A stretch of DNA of 64,000 bases from Aquibacillus sediminis (GCF_005870085.1 NZ_SZNM01000015.1:1-64000), one strand, 5' to 3'; shown: positions 52,040 to 60,475, counted from the stretch's first letter. Translations and numbers: made by a program. Notes: generated by a model from the letters alone, not told the origin.

Positions 52040-52184
52040 AAAAGCGCAAGCGCCCGGGTAGCGACGTACGGACTGGACTGAGCCGTAGGAGATAAAGGAA
52101 ACACGACGACCGAAGGAAGTCGATGTTGACTTATCGTACGGAGGTGAGGGAAGTCTCGCTAGTCGTTGGGCGCTGGAGCTGGAC
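52040..52184. repeat. GC-rich dispersed element of about 145 bp
   Basis: Starts AAAGCGCAAGCGCCCGGGTA and ends GTTGGGCGCTGGAGCTGGAC; the ends pair (GCGCCC / GGGCGC). Inside are GGACTGGACTGAGCCGTAGG, AGATAAAGGAAAC and TTGACTTATCGTACGG. It is far richer in GC than its surroundings. I recall similar intergenic elements in other Bacillaceae; single copy in this window. Confidence 0.6.
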
Positions 52185-52249
52185 GTGGCCGATGCAAGGA
52201 TAAAAGTTGTCCACAACCATTCCATTTTATAATTTCCTATGCTACAAAA

Positions 52250-52276
52250 AAGAAAGGTAGACTCATCTCCTTTCTT
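52250..52276 (-). terminator. Leader terminator T2
   Basis: AAGAAAGG (52250-52257) pairs with CCTTTCTT (52269-52276); TTTTTTG follows on the minus strand. The stem contains AAAGGAG, so it could also hide a ribosome site. Confidence 0.7.
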
Positions 52277-52311
52277 CACACTTCCATCATTTAGTTGACA
52301 TGAAGACTATT

Positions 52312-52358
52312 AAAAAAGGACATACTTATCCCGTTTACTCTGTCCAAACAAACAGAGT
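52312..52358 (-). promoter_or_regulatory. Attenuator: terminator T1 with competing hairpin
   Basis: Minus strand: GGACA (52341-52345) can pair with TGTCC (52318-52322), followed by seven T. Alternatively ACTCTGT (52352-52358) pairs with ACAGAGT (52337-52343), which would break that stem. This is the layout of ermK/ermD-type transcription attenuation. Confidence 0.65.
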
Positions 52359-52374
52359 CTTTGACCGTATTCAA

Positions 52375-52419
52375 TTACTGGTTCAAAGCTGGGAAACGAA
52401 GTCTCATAGAGTGTGTCAC
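52375..52419 (-). CDS. ErmD-type leader peptide MTHSMRLRFPALNQ
   Basis: GTG start, 14 codons, TAA; AAAGGAG 11 bases upstream. The peptide differs at one position (Ala for Thr) from the ErmD/ErmK leader as I remember it, MTHSMRLRFPTLNQ. In that leader, ribosomes with bound macrolide stall at the R-L-R motif, which changes RNA folding and turns on the resistance gene. Here no erm methylase follows. The next gene is the ABC-F protein. Confidence 0.85.
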   Translation of the reverse strand: MTHSMRLRFPALNQ

Positions 52420-52459
52420 TTTTTAATAATCTCCTTTACATTTGTTTAGTACATGTATT

Positions 52460-52488
52460 ATTATAGAGAGTATTTTTATAAAGGTCAA
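52460..52488 (-). promoter_or_regulatory. Sigma-A promoter of the erm-type leader
   Basis: -35 TTGACC (52488-52483), exactly 17 bp, -10 TATAAT (52465-52460). Transcription would begin near 52453, about 35 bases before the leader peptide start. Confidence 0.88.
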
Positions 52489-52715
52489 CGGAAAGTAGAT
52501 TTTTGCCAATACCCTGCTCTGTTTTTTGAATAACAGTGCCTGGAACGTCCCGAAAAATCTTGTTTCTCAATACGTTTCACATAATAGTAGTAATGTATAT
52601 ATTACATAAAGACGGTGGGTAATCATCATACCTTTGTCTCAGCGCTTAAAGTTATCATTAGAGAGAGTGTTTGTACACAATGATATGACTGAGGACACCA
52701 CCATATTTAGACATG

Positions 52716-52765
52716 GGGTCAGTGACCCTCCCCGTGGACACTTGTCCATATGGAGTGCCTGACCC
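52716..52765. repeat. Family-A palindrome, copy 15 (best copy)
   Basis: GGGGTCAGTGACCCTCCCCG, TGGACACTTGTCCATATGGA, GTGCCTGACCC. Both outer (GGGTCAG / CTGACCC) and inner (TGGACA / TGTCCA) stems are kept. Confidence 0.85.
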
Positions 52766-52784
52766 ATGTCCTTTACGATAATAC

Positions 52785-52827
52785 AAAGGAGAGTTAATCA
52801 TTTCATCTAAGTGATTGACTCTCCTTT
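52785..52827. terminator. Long-stem terminator
   Basis: AAAGGAGAGTTAATCA (52785-52800) and TGATTGACTCTCCTTT (52812-52827), one mismatch, followed by TCATTTTC. A worn family-A half (GATGGACACTTGTATTCC, 52913) and GGGGTCACTGACCCC (52929-52943) come after it, the latter a perfect palindrome at the ProW gene end. Confidence 0.7.
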
Positions 52828-52945
52828 TCATTTTCTTCTATAAATCCTTTGTTGGTGAACATATGACACTAGGAAAACATAATAGCACTTATTAACTGTC
52901 CTTCTTAGATGGACACTTGTATTCCCAAGGGGTCACTGACCCCGT

Positions 52946-53782
52946 TTAATCTTTTTTCACCTTTTTAGATATAGTTTCTGTCAGACGGTCAAGTAAAATA
53001 GCTAGAATAACGATTCCTAAACCTCCGACAGCCCCCATACCAATGTTAAGTGTCTGCATGGAGCGTAACACGACGTTTCCAAGACCACCTCCACCAATCA
53101 TGGAAGCAATAACGGTCATGGCAAGTGCCATCATGATACATTGATTAACCCCAGCCATAATGGTTGGTATTGCAAGAGGTAGTTGAACATCTTTCAATGT
53201 TTGCCATCGACCAGATCCAAATGCTCTCGCTGCTTCAACCATTTCACCTGATACTTCACGAATACCTAAAGTAGTTAGTCGGACAGCAGGAGGCATTGCG
53301 AAAATCATGATCGCAACCAAAGCAGATACTTTGCCCATTCCAAAAAACATAACTGCAGGAATGAGGTAAACAAAACTAGGTAGTGTTTGCATAAAGTCCA
53401 AAATTGGCCTCAGAATTCGTTCTACTACATTACTTTGTGAAGCAAAAATTCCTAACGGTACCCCAACTAGTAGCGAAACCGCGGTCCCGGATAAGGCTAA
53501 AGCAACCGTAGCCATAGTAGGTTCCCATATATCTAAACCGAATGTGAGCAAAAGTCCTACAAATGCAAAGATTGCCAAACGATAACTAGCCAATATCCAT
53601 ACTAATAGCGCAACTACGATCATAATGACAATTTCAGGTGGCCAAAGCAAAAGATCTTCAAAACCACCAATAATGATTTCTAGAAAATTACTTGCCGCCC
53701 GTAGGAATGGACTAAGATAATAGGTTACTTTTTCAAACCCTATGTTAATCCAATCCTCTAGTGGTATGAAAAAATCAATCAT
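52946..53782 (-). CDS. opuAB: Glycine betaine/proline ABC permease
   Basis: The 278-residue permease is ProW/OpuAB-like. It has about six helices, the segment LSGTAVSLLVGVPLGIFASQ, a docking loop EVSGEMVEAARAFGSGRWQT near 195 and GVNQCIMMALAMTVIASMIG near 230, both typical of the family. It starts at ATG 53782 with GGAGG 8 bases before, overlapping the ATPase stop by 8 bp. It brings compatible solutes into the cell under osmotic stress. Confidence 0.88.
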   Translation of the reverse strand: MIDFFIPLEDWINIGFEKVTYYLSPFLRAASNFLEIIIGGFEDLLLWPPEIVIMIVVALLVWILASYRLAIFAFVGLLLTFGLDIWEPTMATVALALSGTAVSLLVGVPLGIFASQSNVVERILRPILDFMQTLPSFVYLIPAVMFFGMGKVSALVAIMIFAMPPAVRLTTLGIREVSGEMVEAARAFGSGRWQTLKDVQLPLAIPTIMAGVNQCIMMALAMTVIASMIGGGGLGNVVLRSMQTLNIGMGAVGGLGIVILAILLDRLTETISKKVKKD

Positions 53783-54971
53783 TGGCATTACCTCCCTCAG
53801 CAAGCTTTGCCATAACAGTTCCACGTACAACAATGCCTTTAAATTTAGAATCTTCATCCACAACTGCGAGCGGCACATTTTTACCGGTCATCAGTGCAAA
53901 CATTTCCTTTAATGGTGTATCCGGTAATGCTGTTGGAATATCCTTTTGAATAATGGAATCAAGACTTGTTTCATTACTTTCAATGGCTGTTAAAGCATCT
54001 TCTGCCATCACGATTCCAATCAATCGGTTCTGTTTATCAACTGCGAAAATACTCGAAATATCATTTTCTTTCATTCTGTGCAACGCCACACGTGGACCAT
54101 CTTTTGGATAATGGATAACGGTTGACGATTTTTTCATAATCATTTCTGCAGTTAGGACCCTTGATCTGTCAACATCTTCAACAAACTTCTCCACATATTC
54201 AGTAGCTGGAGACATCATAATTTCCTCTGGTGTTCCAATTTGAACGATCTCTCCATCTTTCATAAGGGCGATACGATCCCCTAATCGAAGTGCTTCATCT
54301 AAATCATGTGTAATAAAGATAATTGTTTTTTGAAGTTTATCTTGAAGCTCTAATAATTCTGTTTGCATGTCTTTTCTGATTAAAGGATCCAGCGCACTAA
54401 AGGCCTCATCCATCAGAAGAATATCAGGATCTGTAGCTAATGCACGTGCAAGTCCAACACGTTGCTGCATACCACCACTTAATTTGGAAGGATAATAGTT
54501 TTCCCAACCTTTTAAACCAACTGCTTCCAGGGATTCTAGAGCCTTTTGTTCTCTTTCTTCTTTGGCAACCCCCATTACCTTTAGTCCGTATGATGCGTTT
54601 TCCAACACTGTATAATGTGGAAAGATGGCAAAGTTTTGGAAAACCATACTAACACTTTCCTTGCGTAGCTCGCTAAGTTCATTTTTATCCATCTTAGTGA
54701 TATCTTTATCGTGAATGGAGATGGAGCCCAAGGTAGGTTCAATAAGCCGATTAAGGCAACGGATAAGTGTAGACTTTCCGCTACCAGATAGGCCCATTAC
54801 AACAAAGGATTCCCCCGCTTCAACTTCGAATGATACATTATTTATACCAATTGTTGTTCCAGTTTTTGCCATTATTTCATCTTTTTTGTGGCCTTCATTG
54901 ACCATTTCAATTGCTCGATTTGGTTCTTTACCAAAGACTTTGTATAGATTTTCAACTTTTATTATCGACAT
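53775..54971 (-). CDS. opuAA: Glycine betaine/proline ABC ATPase with CBS domains
   Basis: The 398-residue protein opens MSIIKVENLYKVFGKEPNRA. Walker A is GLSGSGKST near 60, signature LSGGMQQRVGLARA near 160, Walker B ILLMDEAFSALDP. Two CBS modules (about 280-395; MIMKKSSTVIHYPKDGPRVA, VRGTVMAKLAEGG) sense ionic strength in OpuA-type systems. Starts at ATG 54971 behind AAGGGTG. Middle gene of ATPase-permease plus binding-protein operon. Confidence 0.9.
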   Translation of the reverse strand: MSIIKVENLYKVFGKEPNRAIEMVNEGHKKDEIMAKTGTTIGINNVSFEVEAGESFVVMGLSGSGKSTLIRCLNRLIEPTLGSISIHDKDITKMDKNELSELRKESVSMVFQNFAIFPHYTVLENASYGLKVMGVAKEEREQKALESLEAVGLKGWENYYPSKLSGGMQQRVGLARALATDPDILLMDEAFSALDPLIRKDMQTELLELQDKLQKTIIFITHDLDEALRLGDRIALMKDGEIVQIGTPEEIMMSPATEYVEKFVEDVDRSRVLTAEMIMKKSSTVIHYPKDGPRVALHRMKENDISSIFAVDKQNRLIGIVMAEDALTAIESNETSLDSIIQKDIPTALPDTPLKEMFALMTGKNVPLAVVDEDSKFKGIVVRGTVMAKLAEGGNAND

Positions 54972-54989
54972 GTATGTCACCCTTACTTT

Positions 54990-55877
54990 TTACTCTGCTT
55001 CTAACCAAGCATCGATATCTGATCGATTATCATCAATCCACTGTTGAGCTAATTCTGTCGCATCCTTGCCCTCATCCTGATTATTGTAGAGGTACTCTTC
55101 AACTTCTTCGATACTCATCTCAAAATTATTAACAAAGTTGTAGATTTCTGGTGCTTTATCCTTAAAGTCATTACTTACTCCCCAATCTTGACTATCCACA
55201 CCCCAAATACCTTCTTCATCTTCAAGCACTTTCAGATCATAATTTCTAAACATGGTATGCGGGCGCCAACCTAGGAAAAGGATTGGTTCCTCCTGACTTA
55301 CTGCATAATCCACCTCAGCCATCATGGAAGCCATTGTACCGGACACAACCTCCAGGTCTAAACCATGAGCTTCGATAACTTCTTCAGTAGTGAGCATCAT
55401 ACCAGATCCCGGTTCAAAACCTATAAGTTTACCATTTACCATCTCTTCGTTCCCTACTAATTCACCAATCGTGTCTGCCTCCACATAGGTTGGTACAGCC
55501 CATCCAGTTGGTGCCTCATCATAGATCGTAGAACCCATTTCAAACTCACCATCAAACTTATCTAAGTATGTTTGGTGAATTTCAGGCCAAACACCAGGCC
55601 AAATGTCTACATCATTTTGTGTCAAAGATAAAAACATAAAGGCAACGTCACCTTCCATTACTTCCACCTCGTACCCATATTCTTCAGCAATAAGTTTCGT
55701 TATTTCAATTGGTGGCGTTTCGTAATCGTAAGGCGCATTACCAATTGTAATCACTGTGTCATTTTCTGTATCGCCATTTTCTGCACCATTATTGTCTTCA
55801 CCGTTTTCTTCTGCTCCACAAGCGCCCAATAAGATAGCGCCGATTGTTAAAAATAAAAATAAAGTTAATTTCTTCAT
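54990..55877 (-). CDS. Glycine betaine-binding lipoprotein
   Basis: The 295-residue lipoprotein has signal MKKLTLFLFLTIGAILLGAC with lipobox, an acidic Asn/Glu linker and an OpuAC/ProX fold. WPGVWPEIHQTYLDKF, EPGSGMMLTTEEVIEAHGLD and PILFLGWRPHTMFRNYDLKV hold the Trp/Tyr residues expected to cage a quaternary ammonium. RBS CGAGGAG. First gene of its operon. Confidence 0.9.
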   Translation of the reverse strand: MKKLTLFLFLTIGAILLGACGAEENGEDNNGAENGDTENDTVITIGNAPYDYETPPIEITKLIAEEYGYEVEVMEGDVAFMFLSLTQNDVDIWPGVWPEIHQTYLDKFDGEFEMGSTIYDEAPTGWAVPTYVEADTIGELVGNEEMVNGKLIGFEPGSGMMLTTEEVIEAHGLDLEVVSGTMASMMAEVDYAVSQEEPILFLGWRPHTMFRNYDLKVLEDEEGIWGVDSQDWGVSNDFKDKAPEIYNFVNNFEMSIEEVEEYLYNNQDEGKDATELAQQWIDDNRSDIDAWLEAE

Positions 55878-56014
55878 TTTTTCAGCTCCTCGTGTAGTTT
55901 TTATAATCCTTATAATAAGATCTGCAGCTTACAAGTCATCTATTATGTACAATTAAACATTCCTTTCGACTTTTAAAAAAGTGGTTTTAGATTTAAATGG
56001 GGGAATAACTAAAT

Positions 56015-56044
56015 ATTATATAGTATAATTGAAAAGTTGTACAA
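56015..56044 (-). promoter_or_regulatory. Likely promoter of the betaine importer operon
   Basis: -35 TTGTAC (56044-56039), 18 bp, -10 TATAAT (56020-56015), about 140 bp before the binding-protein start. TATATA with a 16-bp spacer overlaps it. Confidence 0.55.
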
Positions 56045-56061
56045 TTTATTCATAGGCTATA

Positions 56062-56115
56062 GGGGGGGGCAACCCCTCCACGTGACTTATCCATATGGAA
56101 GCCCTGCTCCCCCTT
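56062..56115. repeat. Family-A palindrome, copy 16 (worn)
   Basis: GGGGGGGCAACCCCTCCACG, TGACTTATCCATATGGAAGC, CCTGCTCCCC. The outer GGGG / CCCC arms pair. Confidence 0.6.
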
Positions 56116-56138
56116 TGCCAAGGCAAAAAACAACATAA

Positions 56139-56242
56139 TTTTGGAATCAATCCTGATCTTTGTGATACAAGTTTGATTAATTTTCAACATGATTACGACC
56201 CCACAAACGAGCGGGCGAATTTCGTTAGCGATCGCTTTGAAT
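56139..56242 (+). pseudogene. Possible C-terminal coding remnant
   Basis: The plus strand reads FGINPDLCDTSLINFQHDYD, PTNERANFVSDRFE-stop. It looks like coding sequence, but there is no start and the frame is closed upstream by repeat copy 16. Parent unknown. The stretch from here to 56520 holds no other gene I can support. Confidence 0.35.
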
Positions 56243-56523
56243 AGATTTACTTGATTAGGTAAGTAGGTGTAAACTGAGTTTATCGAATAATTTGAAACTT
56301 TAAGACTAGTAAAAAGAATAAGATTCCAATAATGATGTATTCATTTGACCTTAAATAGACATCACGTACAGTTATGTAAGATGGAAAAAGAGTGAGAGGG
56401 AGATGTGACATTGTGAAGGAATGTGAATTAGGTAGTGAAACTTGAATAAGGGATAGCACCATTTCGCTATGGAGTTGAAGAACGGTAGGCTATCATTGAA
56501 ACAAAATAAGAGGATGATGAACA

Positions 56524-56784
56524 TTGGGGAAAGTTTATTTTTTCACAGGAACTGGCTTAATCGGCTTGAGTGGAATTTTATATACTTTGGAAAGATTTTT
56601 TGCTGTTTATATATATGCTAGTGAAAATCATGCAGTCCGTTTGAATGGAAATGGTTCCGTTCGTGCGTTAATTATGCCTGGTATCTTTGATAATTTGTTT
56701 GTTGGATTATTATTCATTTTGGGCATCGTATTATTCGTATTTGGGACTTATAAACTCTTAACAATAGGAAAGAAGGAAAAATAA
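56524..56784 (+). CDS. Small two-helix membrane protein
   Basis: 86 residues from TTG at 56524: KVYFFTGTGLIGLSGILYTL forms one helix, and NLFVGLLFILGIVLFVFGTY the second. Basic ends. An AGAGGATG site is 13 bases upstream. Followed 1 bp later by another tiny membrane protein. Function unknown. Confidence 0.6.
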   Translation: MGKVYFFTGTGLIGLSGILYTLERFFAVYIYASENHAVRLNGNGSVRALIMPGIFDNLFVGLLFILGIVLFVFGTYKLLTIGKKEK

Positions 56785-56785
56785 A

Positions 56786-56929
56786 ATGGGTTCACTATTT
56801 TTAATTTTAATCTTTTTTGGTCTTTTTGCCATATACGATGCAATAAGGAAAGTTAACAATAACATCCTTGAGCAGACTAAAGAATTAAAAAGGATACGTG
56901 AGGAATTGGCTAAAAACAATAAAAATTAG
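56786..56929 (+). CDS. Tiny membrane/coiled-coil protein (47 residues)
   Basis: MGSLFLILIFFGLFAIYDAI then RKVNNNILEQTKELKRIREE LAKNNKN. One membrane helix followed by a coiled coil, a layout common in small Bacillus membrane proteins. ATG with AAGGAAAAA upstream, right behind the stop of the gene at 56524, so cotranscribed. Confidence 0.65.
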   Translation: MGSLFLILIFFGLFAIYDAIRKVNNNILEQTKELKRIREELAKNNKN

Positions 56930-56943
56930 TATCTTACAGTATT

Positions 56944-56993
56944 GGGGTCAAGCACTCCCCATGGACAGTTGTCCATCCGTACCTGACCCCTTT
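56944..56993. repeat. Family-A palindrome, copy 17
   Basis: GGGGTCAAGCACTCCCCATG, GACAGTTGTCCATCCGTACC, TGACCCC. Outer arms GGGGTCA / TGACCCC pair perfectly. Lies between convergent genes. Confidence 0.8.
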
Positions 56994-56998
56994 CACAT

Positions 56999-57655
56999 TT
57001 ATGATTCCAAAGCTGCGACAACTTTTTCTGCTGTACTTTTGCTTGATTGTGGATTTTGACCAGTTACCAAATTCCCATCTCTTACCGAATGATCTGTCCA
57101 GTTTTCGGCGGCTTGGAAGTCAGCACCTTTTTCACGTAACTTTGCTTCTAATAGGAAAGGCATGTGTTGCTCCAATTGCATTTCTTTCTCTTCAGAATCA
57201 GTGAAGGCAGATACTTTCTTTCCTTTCACTAAAGGCGTTCCATCCTTATAAGTCACATTCACTAAACCGGCTGGTCCATGACAAACAGAACCAATCACTT
57301 TATTTTCTTCTGCAAACTGTTGTAACACATGGCGTAATGTTTCATTATCTGGAAAATCAAACATTGTACCATGACCACCAGGTAAAAATACGGCGTCAAA
57401 ACCAGTAGCATCATGTTTGGAAAGCTTCACTGTATCTTGTAGCTCGGCTTCTGCTTCCTTCCACTCTGTTTTCTCTTCAATACTGTTGGGATCAAGGGCA
57501 ACTTCTCCACCCTCTATGCTAGTTACTTTAATATCATAGCCTTTTTCTTTAAATACTAGATAGGGCACAGCAAATTCTTCTAGCCATAGCCCAGTTTTAT
57601 GATCATCGGTAATCGTTGTATGATTGGTTACAACCATAAGTACTTTTCTTGCCAT
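56999..57655 (-). CDS. DJ-1/PfpI-family protein
   Basis: 218 residues. The nucleophile elbow GSVCHGPAGLV near 132 holds the catalytic Cys and His; FLPGGHGTMFDFPDNE near 92 carries the family Glu region. HSP31/YraA-like size. Members act as glyoxalase-III, deglycase-like or stress chaperone proteins; the precise role is uncertain. RBS GGAGGC precedes the ATG. Confidence 0.85.
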   Translation of the reverse strand: MARKVLMVVTNHTTITDDHKTGLWLEEFAVPYLVFKEKGYDIKVTSIEGGEVALDPNSIEEKTEWKEAEAELQDTVKLSKHDATGFDAVFLPGGHGTMFDFPDNETLRHVLQQFAEENKVIGSVCHGPAGLVNVTYKDGTPLVKGKKVSAFTDSEEKEMQLEQHMPFLLEAKLREKGADFQAAENWTDHSVRDGNLVTGQNPQSSKSTAEKVVAALES

Positions 57656-57810
57656 CAGAATGCCTCCTATGTTTTTTCCATACTTTTTTAAAAGGGATCA
57701 GTTTTTATTCATAGCTTGAGTGAGTCCATTTAACCCTATATTAGTTAATTCCCAACTTCATGATTACTAAAACATCTTCCTTTAAAGTGGTTCATTTTAT
57801 CCATAATATT

Positions 57811-57858
57811 GAGCAGGCACTCCACGTGGTCAGTTGCCAACTGAAGTACCTAGGCCCT
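57811..57858. repeat. Family-A palindrome, copy 18
   Basis: AGCAGGCACTCCACGTGGTC, AGTTGCCAACTGAAGTACCT, AGGCCC. Inner stem changed to TGGTCA / TGCCAA. Confidence 0.55.
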
Positions 57859-57875
57859 TTTTCAAATTAACTAGT

Positions 57876-58193
57876 TTATTTAGATTTAAAATAATGAACT
57901 ATTTTTATAATGATACCAATAATGAAAAAGATCATAGCGTTGGCCAACAATCCCAAAACGATAAATGCACCTGCATACCCTGCACCTTCATGTGTAGAGG
58001 TCGGGTCGAAAGTTCTACTAAGTTGCAAGAACACAAAACCTAAAGAATACCCCAATATTGGGGCAAGTACCCCCATTACTATTCCAGATAACCATAAAGC
58101 TATTTTACCAGTACTGTGAAAATAGATAGCCGCTCCATCCAAAAGTAAAATCAGTGCTAAAAAAATAAACAATATCAAAACATCAGCCCCCAA
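57876..58193 (-). CDS. Membrane protein of unknown function
   Basis: 105 residues, three hydrophobic segments (VLILFIFLALILLLDGAAIY; IALWLSGIVMGVLAPILGYS; AFIVLGLLANAMIFFIIGII). It starts at TTG with a poor site, so the true start is uncertain. Not recognised. Confidence 0.5.
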   Translation of the reverse strand: MGADVLILFIFLALILLLDGAAIYFHSTGKIALWLSGIVMGVLAPILGYSLGFVFLQLSRTFDPTSTHEGAGYAGAFIVLGLLANAMIFFIIGIIIKIVHYFKSK

Positions 58194-58394
58194 TGTTAAT
58201 CATGACCTAACTATTTTCCTCTAAAAAATTTCGTCTGCTATAACTGCTCTTTACCAGAACAAAAGCTGTCGCATGGACCACTTCTTGATCCACCTTTACC
58301 GCCGTTTTTTGAAGTATACATTCTAATTGGAAAAACCTGTTTCATCAAAAACCGTCTATTATTTTTTCTAATAATCTCGAAGAAGGGTTATATT

Positions 58395-58697
58395 CTTAAG
58401 TAATGTTACGTTCTTCAATGCCAAGGGACTCAAAAAACAAATCTAGCTTATCATACTCACTTGGTACATGAATTTCAATCAATCCCATTAAACGATTGGC
58501 TGCATGAGCTTCAGAAGCGTCATGTGCCAATTGGAGCTCGAACACTTCCATATCATCGCTTCATAAGCGGACCCGTAATTTCGCAAAACTTGAATCAACA
58601 TATCTTGCTTTATCTGGTCATGAAGTAAAAAACCTCTCCCAAAATAGCCACCTATTAGTAAGGTAAAAGTAATGGCAGTAATCATTATCTTAAGCAA
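58395..58697 (-). pseudogene. Frameshifted small secreted/anchored protein
   Basis: The N-terminal half MLKIMITAITFTLLIGGYFG (signal anchor) continues to SAYEA near 58558. The expected DMEVFELQLAHDASEAHAAN, RLMGLIEIHVPSEYDKLDLF then runs in another frame to the stop at 58395. One base indel at about 58555 would give a 100-residue protein. Confidence 0.65.
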
Positions 58698-58807
58698 AAG
58701 GTATTCCCTCCTGTTTTAGATAAACATGCCTCTTTAGATATTATCACAAAATTCAGATATTTTGTTTAAAAGAGAGGTAAGACTCCAATAAAATGAAGTC
58801 CCTTGGC

Positions 58808-58907
58808 TATAGGCTCTTCCCGTGCACACTTGTCCATATCAAGTGCCTGATTTTCTTTTACACATTGATCGGCCAAGTGGGACAAAGAACCTGTCCCCTT
58901 GTCCCAC
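58808..58907. repeat. Family-A palindrome, copy 19, and a GTGGGACAA hairpin
   Basis: 58808-58852: TATAGGCTCTTCCCGTGCAC, ACTTGTCCATATCAAGTGCC, TGA. 58877-58907: GTGGGACAA / TTGTCCCAC 9-bp arms, a different family shared with 61252-61282. Confidence 0.65.
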
Positions 58908-58949
58908 ACACCTCTCCCTTTCGATTGAATACAGTATAGGGAGGTGGGG

Positions 58950-59702
58950 GTGATTCGAATTGATGGGTTATTTCAAGACAATCCTACTAATCGCAAGCAT
59001 TTAACTAATTGCGAAAGGGCTATAATAGAAAAATTTGAATTAAAAATGACGGATAAAGACAAGCCATTCCCTTGTATTCCAGCGACAATTGGCTTCTCCA
59101 TGAATCAATTACGATACGGATTTGTTGGTGATCCACGGGATGATGCAACCATTGAGCAACTAGCTACTCTATTGAGGGACTTTACAGAGAAATCAAAGGA
59201 TTTCGGAGACTACACGTCACTAATTATTTTTTTCCAACTTCCAGACGCAATCAAAAACACCTATACAGTTAAGGATTATGAGCAATTATTTTGGCAACAG
59301 CTACGTGCATTAACCACTGTTGATGATGCCAAATGGCCCGAGGATATCCCAATGAACCCACATGATCCAATTTGGGAGTATTGTTTCCATGAGGAACGAT
59401 ATTTCATGTATTGTGCAACGCCAGCACATACAAACCGTCAGAGCAGATATTTTGAAACGATGATGCTTGCCATCACACCTCGGTGGGTATTGCAAACTTT
59501 TAATAAATGCGAAACACGCGCCAAAAAAATAAAAGCCCGTATAAGAAAGCGACTGAAAAAATATGATTCGATCAGGGCGCACCCCGATTTAAATAGCTAC
59601 GGTGCAACAGATAACTACGAATGGAGGCAATACTTTTTACGGGATGACGATACAACCTTAAGCAAATGTCCTTTTCACCGATTTATGATTAGCTTCAAGT
59701 GA
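58950..59702 (+). CDS. YqcI/YcgG family protein
   Basis: About 250 residues. FPCIPATIGFSMNQLRYGFV near 38 and the HDPIWEYCFHEERYFMYCAT block near 145 are typical of the YqcI/YcgG family, and the ending SKCPFHRFM is also conserved. The role is unknown; the Cys-rich motifs hint at metal or redox chemistry. The start is GTG at 58950 (GGGAGG 5 bases before) or GTG 58944. Confidence 0.82.
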   Translation: MIRIDGLFQDNPTNRKHLTNCERAIIEKFELKMTDKDKPFPCIPATIGFSMNQLRYGFVGDPRDDATIEQLATLLRDFTEKSKDFGDYTSLIIFFQLPDAIKNTYTVKDYEQLFWQQLRALTTVDDAKWPEDIPMNPHDPIWEYCFHEERYFMYCATPAHTNRQSRYFETMMLAITPRWVLQTFNKCETRAKKIKARIRKRLKKYDSIRAHPDLNSYGATDNYEWRQYFLRDDDTTLSKCPFHRFMISFK

Positions 59703-59713
59703 ATACATGAAGC

Positions 59714-59765
59714 GGGCTGCGCCTCCACGCAATCATTTGCAAAGTGGTAACGCAGCCCTTTTTTT
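59714..59765 (+). terminator. Terminator of the YqcI/YcgG gene
   Basis: GGGCTGCG (59714-59721) pairs with CGCAGCCC (59751-59758), then TTTTTTT. Confidence 0.85.
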
Positions 59766-59842
59766 CATTCTATACCAAGTACTTATGGAACGATAGCCAT
59801 TCGCAGTACTTAGCATTGGAATTTGTTCCTAATCAGCACACA

Positions 59843-60475
59843 TTAATGCATGCCTTGTTGAGGTGATGTCGCATAAGCTTGTAACATAATATTCATATCT
59901 TGCTCCTTCAATTGCGGAACTTGGTAGTATCCTCTTTTATTTTGATATAAAAATAGCTCATAGCTCATTTCAATCAAGTTCGGTACACTGTCCGCAATTA
60001 CACGACGCAAGACCGGATTGTTCATCTCAGCCGCTGCCATCGTAAACGTAGAGCAAGCTGCCTTTGTTTGACCTAACATAAAAGAAGAATAACATTCATC
60101 CGTAAACTCGCTGACAGACTGTTTTGGTTTCTTCGGTTGACCGGCTTGTAATCCATAAGTTACTTCATTACTTTGCTGCATATTATATTGTTGCGTTGGT
60201 ACCGATGGATCTTTACCCGTACTAAAACTTTCTACAACCGTGTTATACAATTGTGTTAAAAAAGAAGATTGACGCTGCAAAATATCCTTTAGTTCTTTAT
60301 CTTGAATATTTTGATCGTATAACTGATAATGCTCTAACACCCCAATTAAACAACCGATTAATTCATGGGAATCAAGAATTTCATGTGCACCATGATTATG
60401 ATTAGTCGCTTGGTTCGCCATATTTGGCGACATATTTGTCGTTCCTGGCACCTGGTTTTGATTTTGATTTTGCAC
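59843..60475 (-). CDS. CotF-like spore coat protein
   Basis: The 210-residue protein starts with a Gln/Asn-rich tail (about 1-30) and has a ferritin-like CotF region (about 30-80; LDSHELIGCLIGVLEHYQLY). A second helical block follows (about 120-200; YSSFMLGQTKAACSTFTMAA, EMSYELFLYQNKRGYYQVPQ). CotF-like proteins are built into the spore coat. GTG start behind AGGAGGTCATCATT. Confidence 0.82.
   Translation of the reverse strand: MQNQNQNQVPGTTNMSPNMANQATNHNHGAHEILDSHELIGCLIGVLEHYQLYDQNIQDKELKDILQRQSSFLTQLYNTVVESFSTGKDPSVPTQQYNMQQSNEVTYGLQAGQPKKPKQSVSEFTDECYSSFMLGQTKAACSTFTMAAAEMNNPVLRRVIADSVPNLIEMSYELFLYQNKRGYYQVPQLKEQDMNIMLQAYATSPQQGMH

Noticed and set aside
51938-52279. 113-codon minus-strand open frame in the ABC-F leader
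   Set aside because: It crosses two terminators and the GC-rich repeat, and its composition is that of the repeat; not a remnant of an erm methylase.
56280-56462. 60-codon minus-strand open frame
   Set aside because: One hydrophobic stretch only, no ribosome site and no recognisable family; not enough to call a gene.
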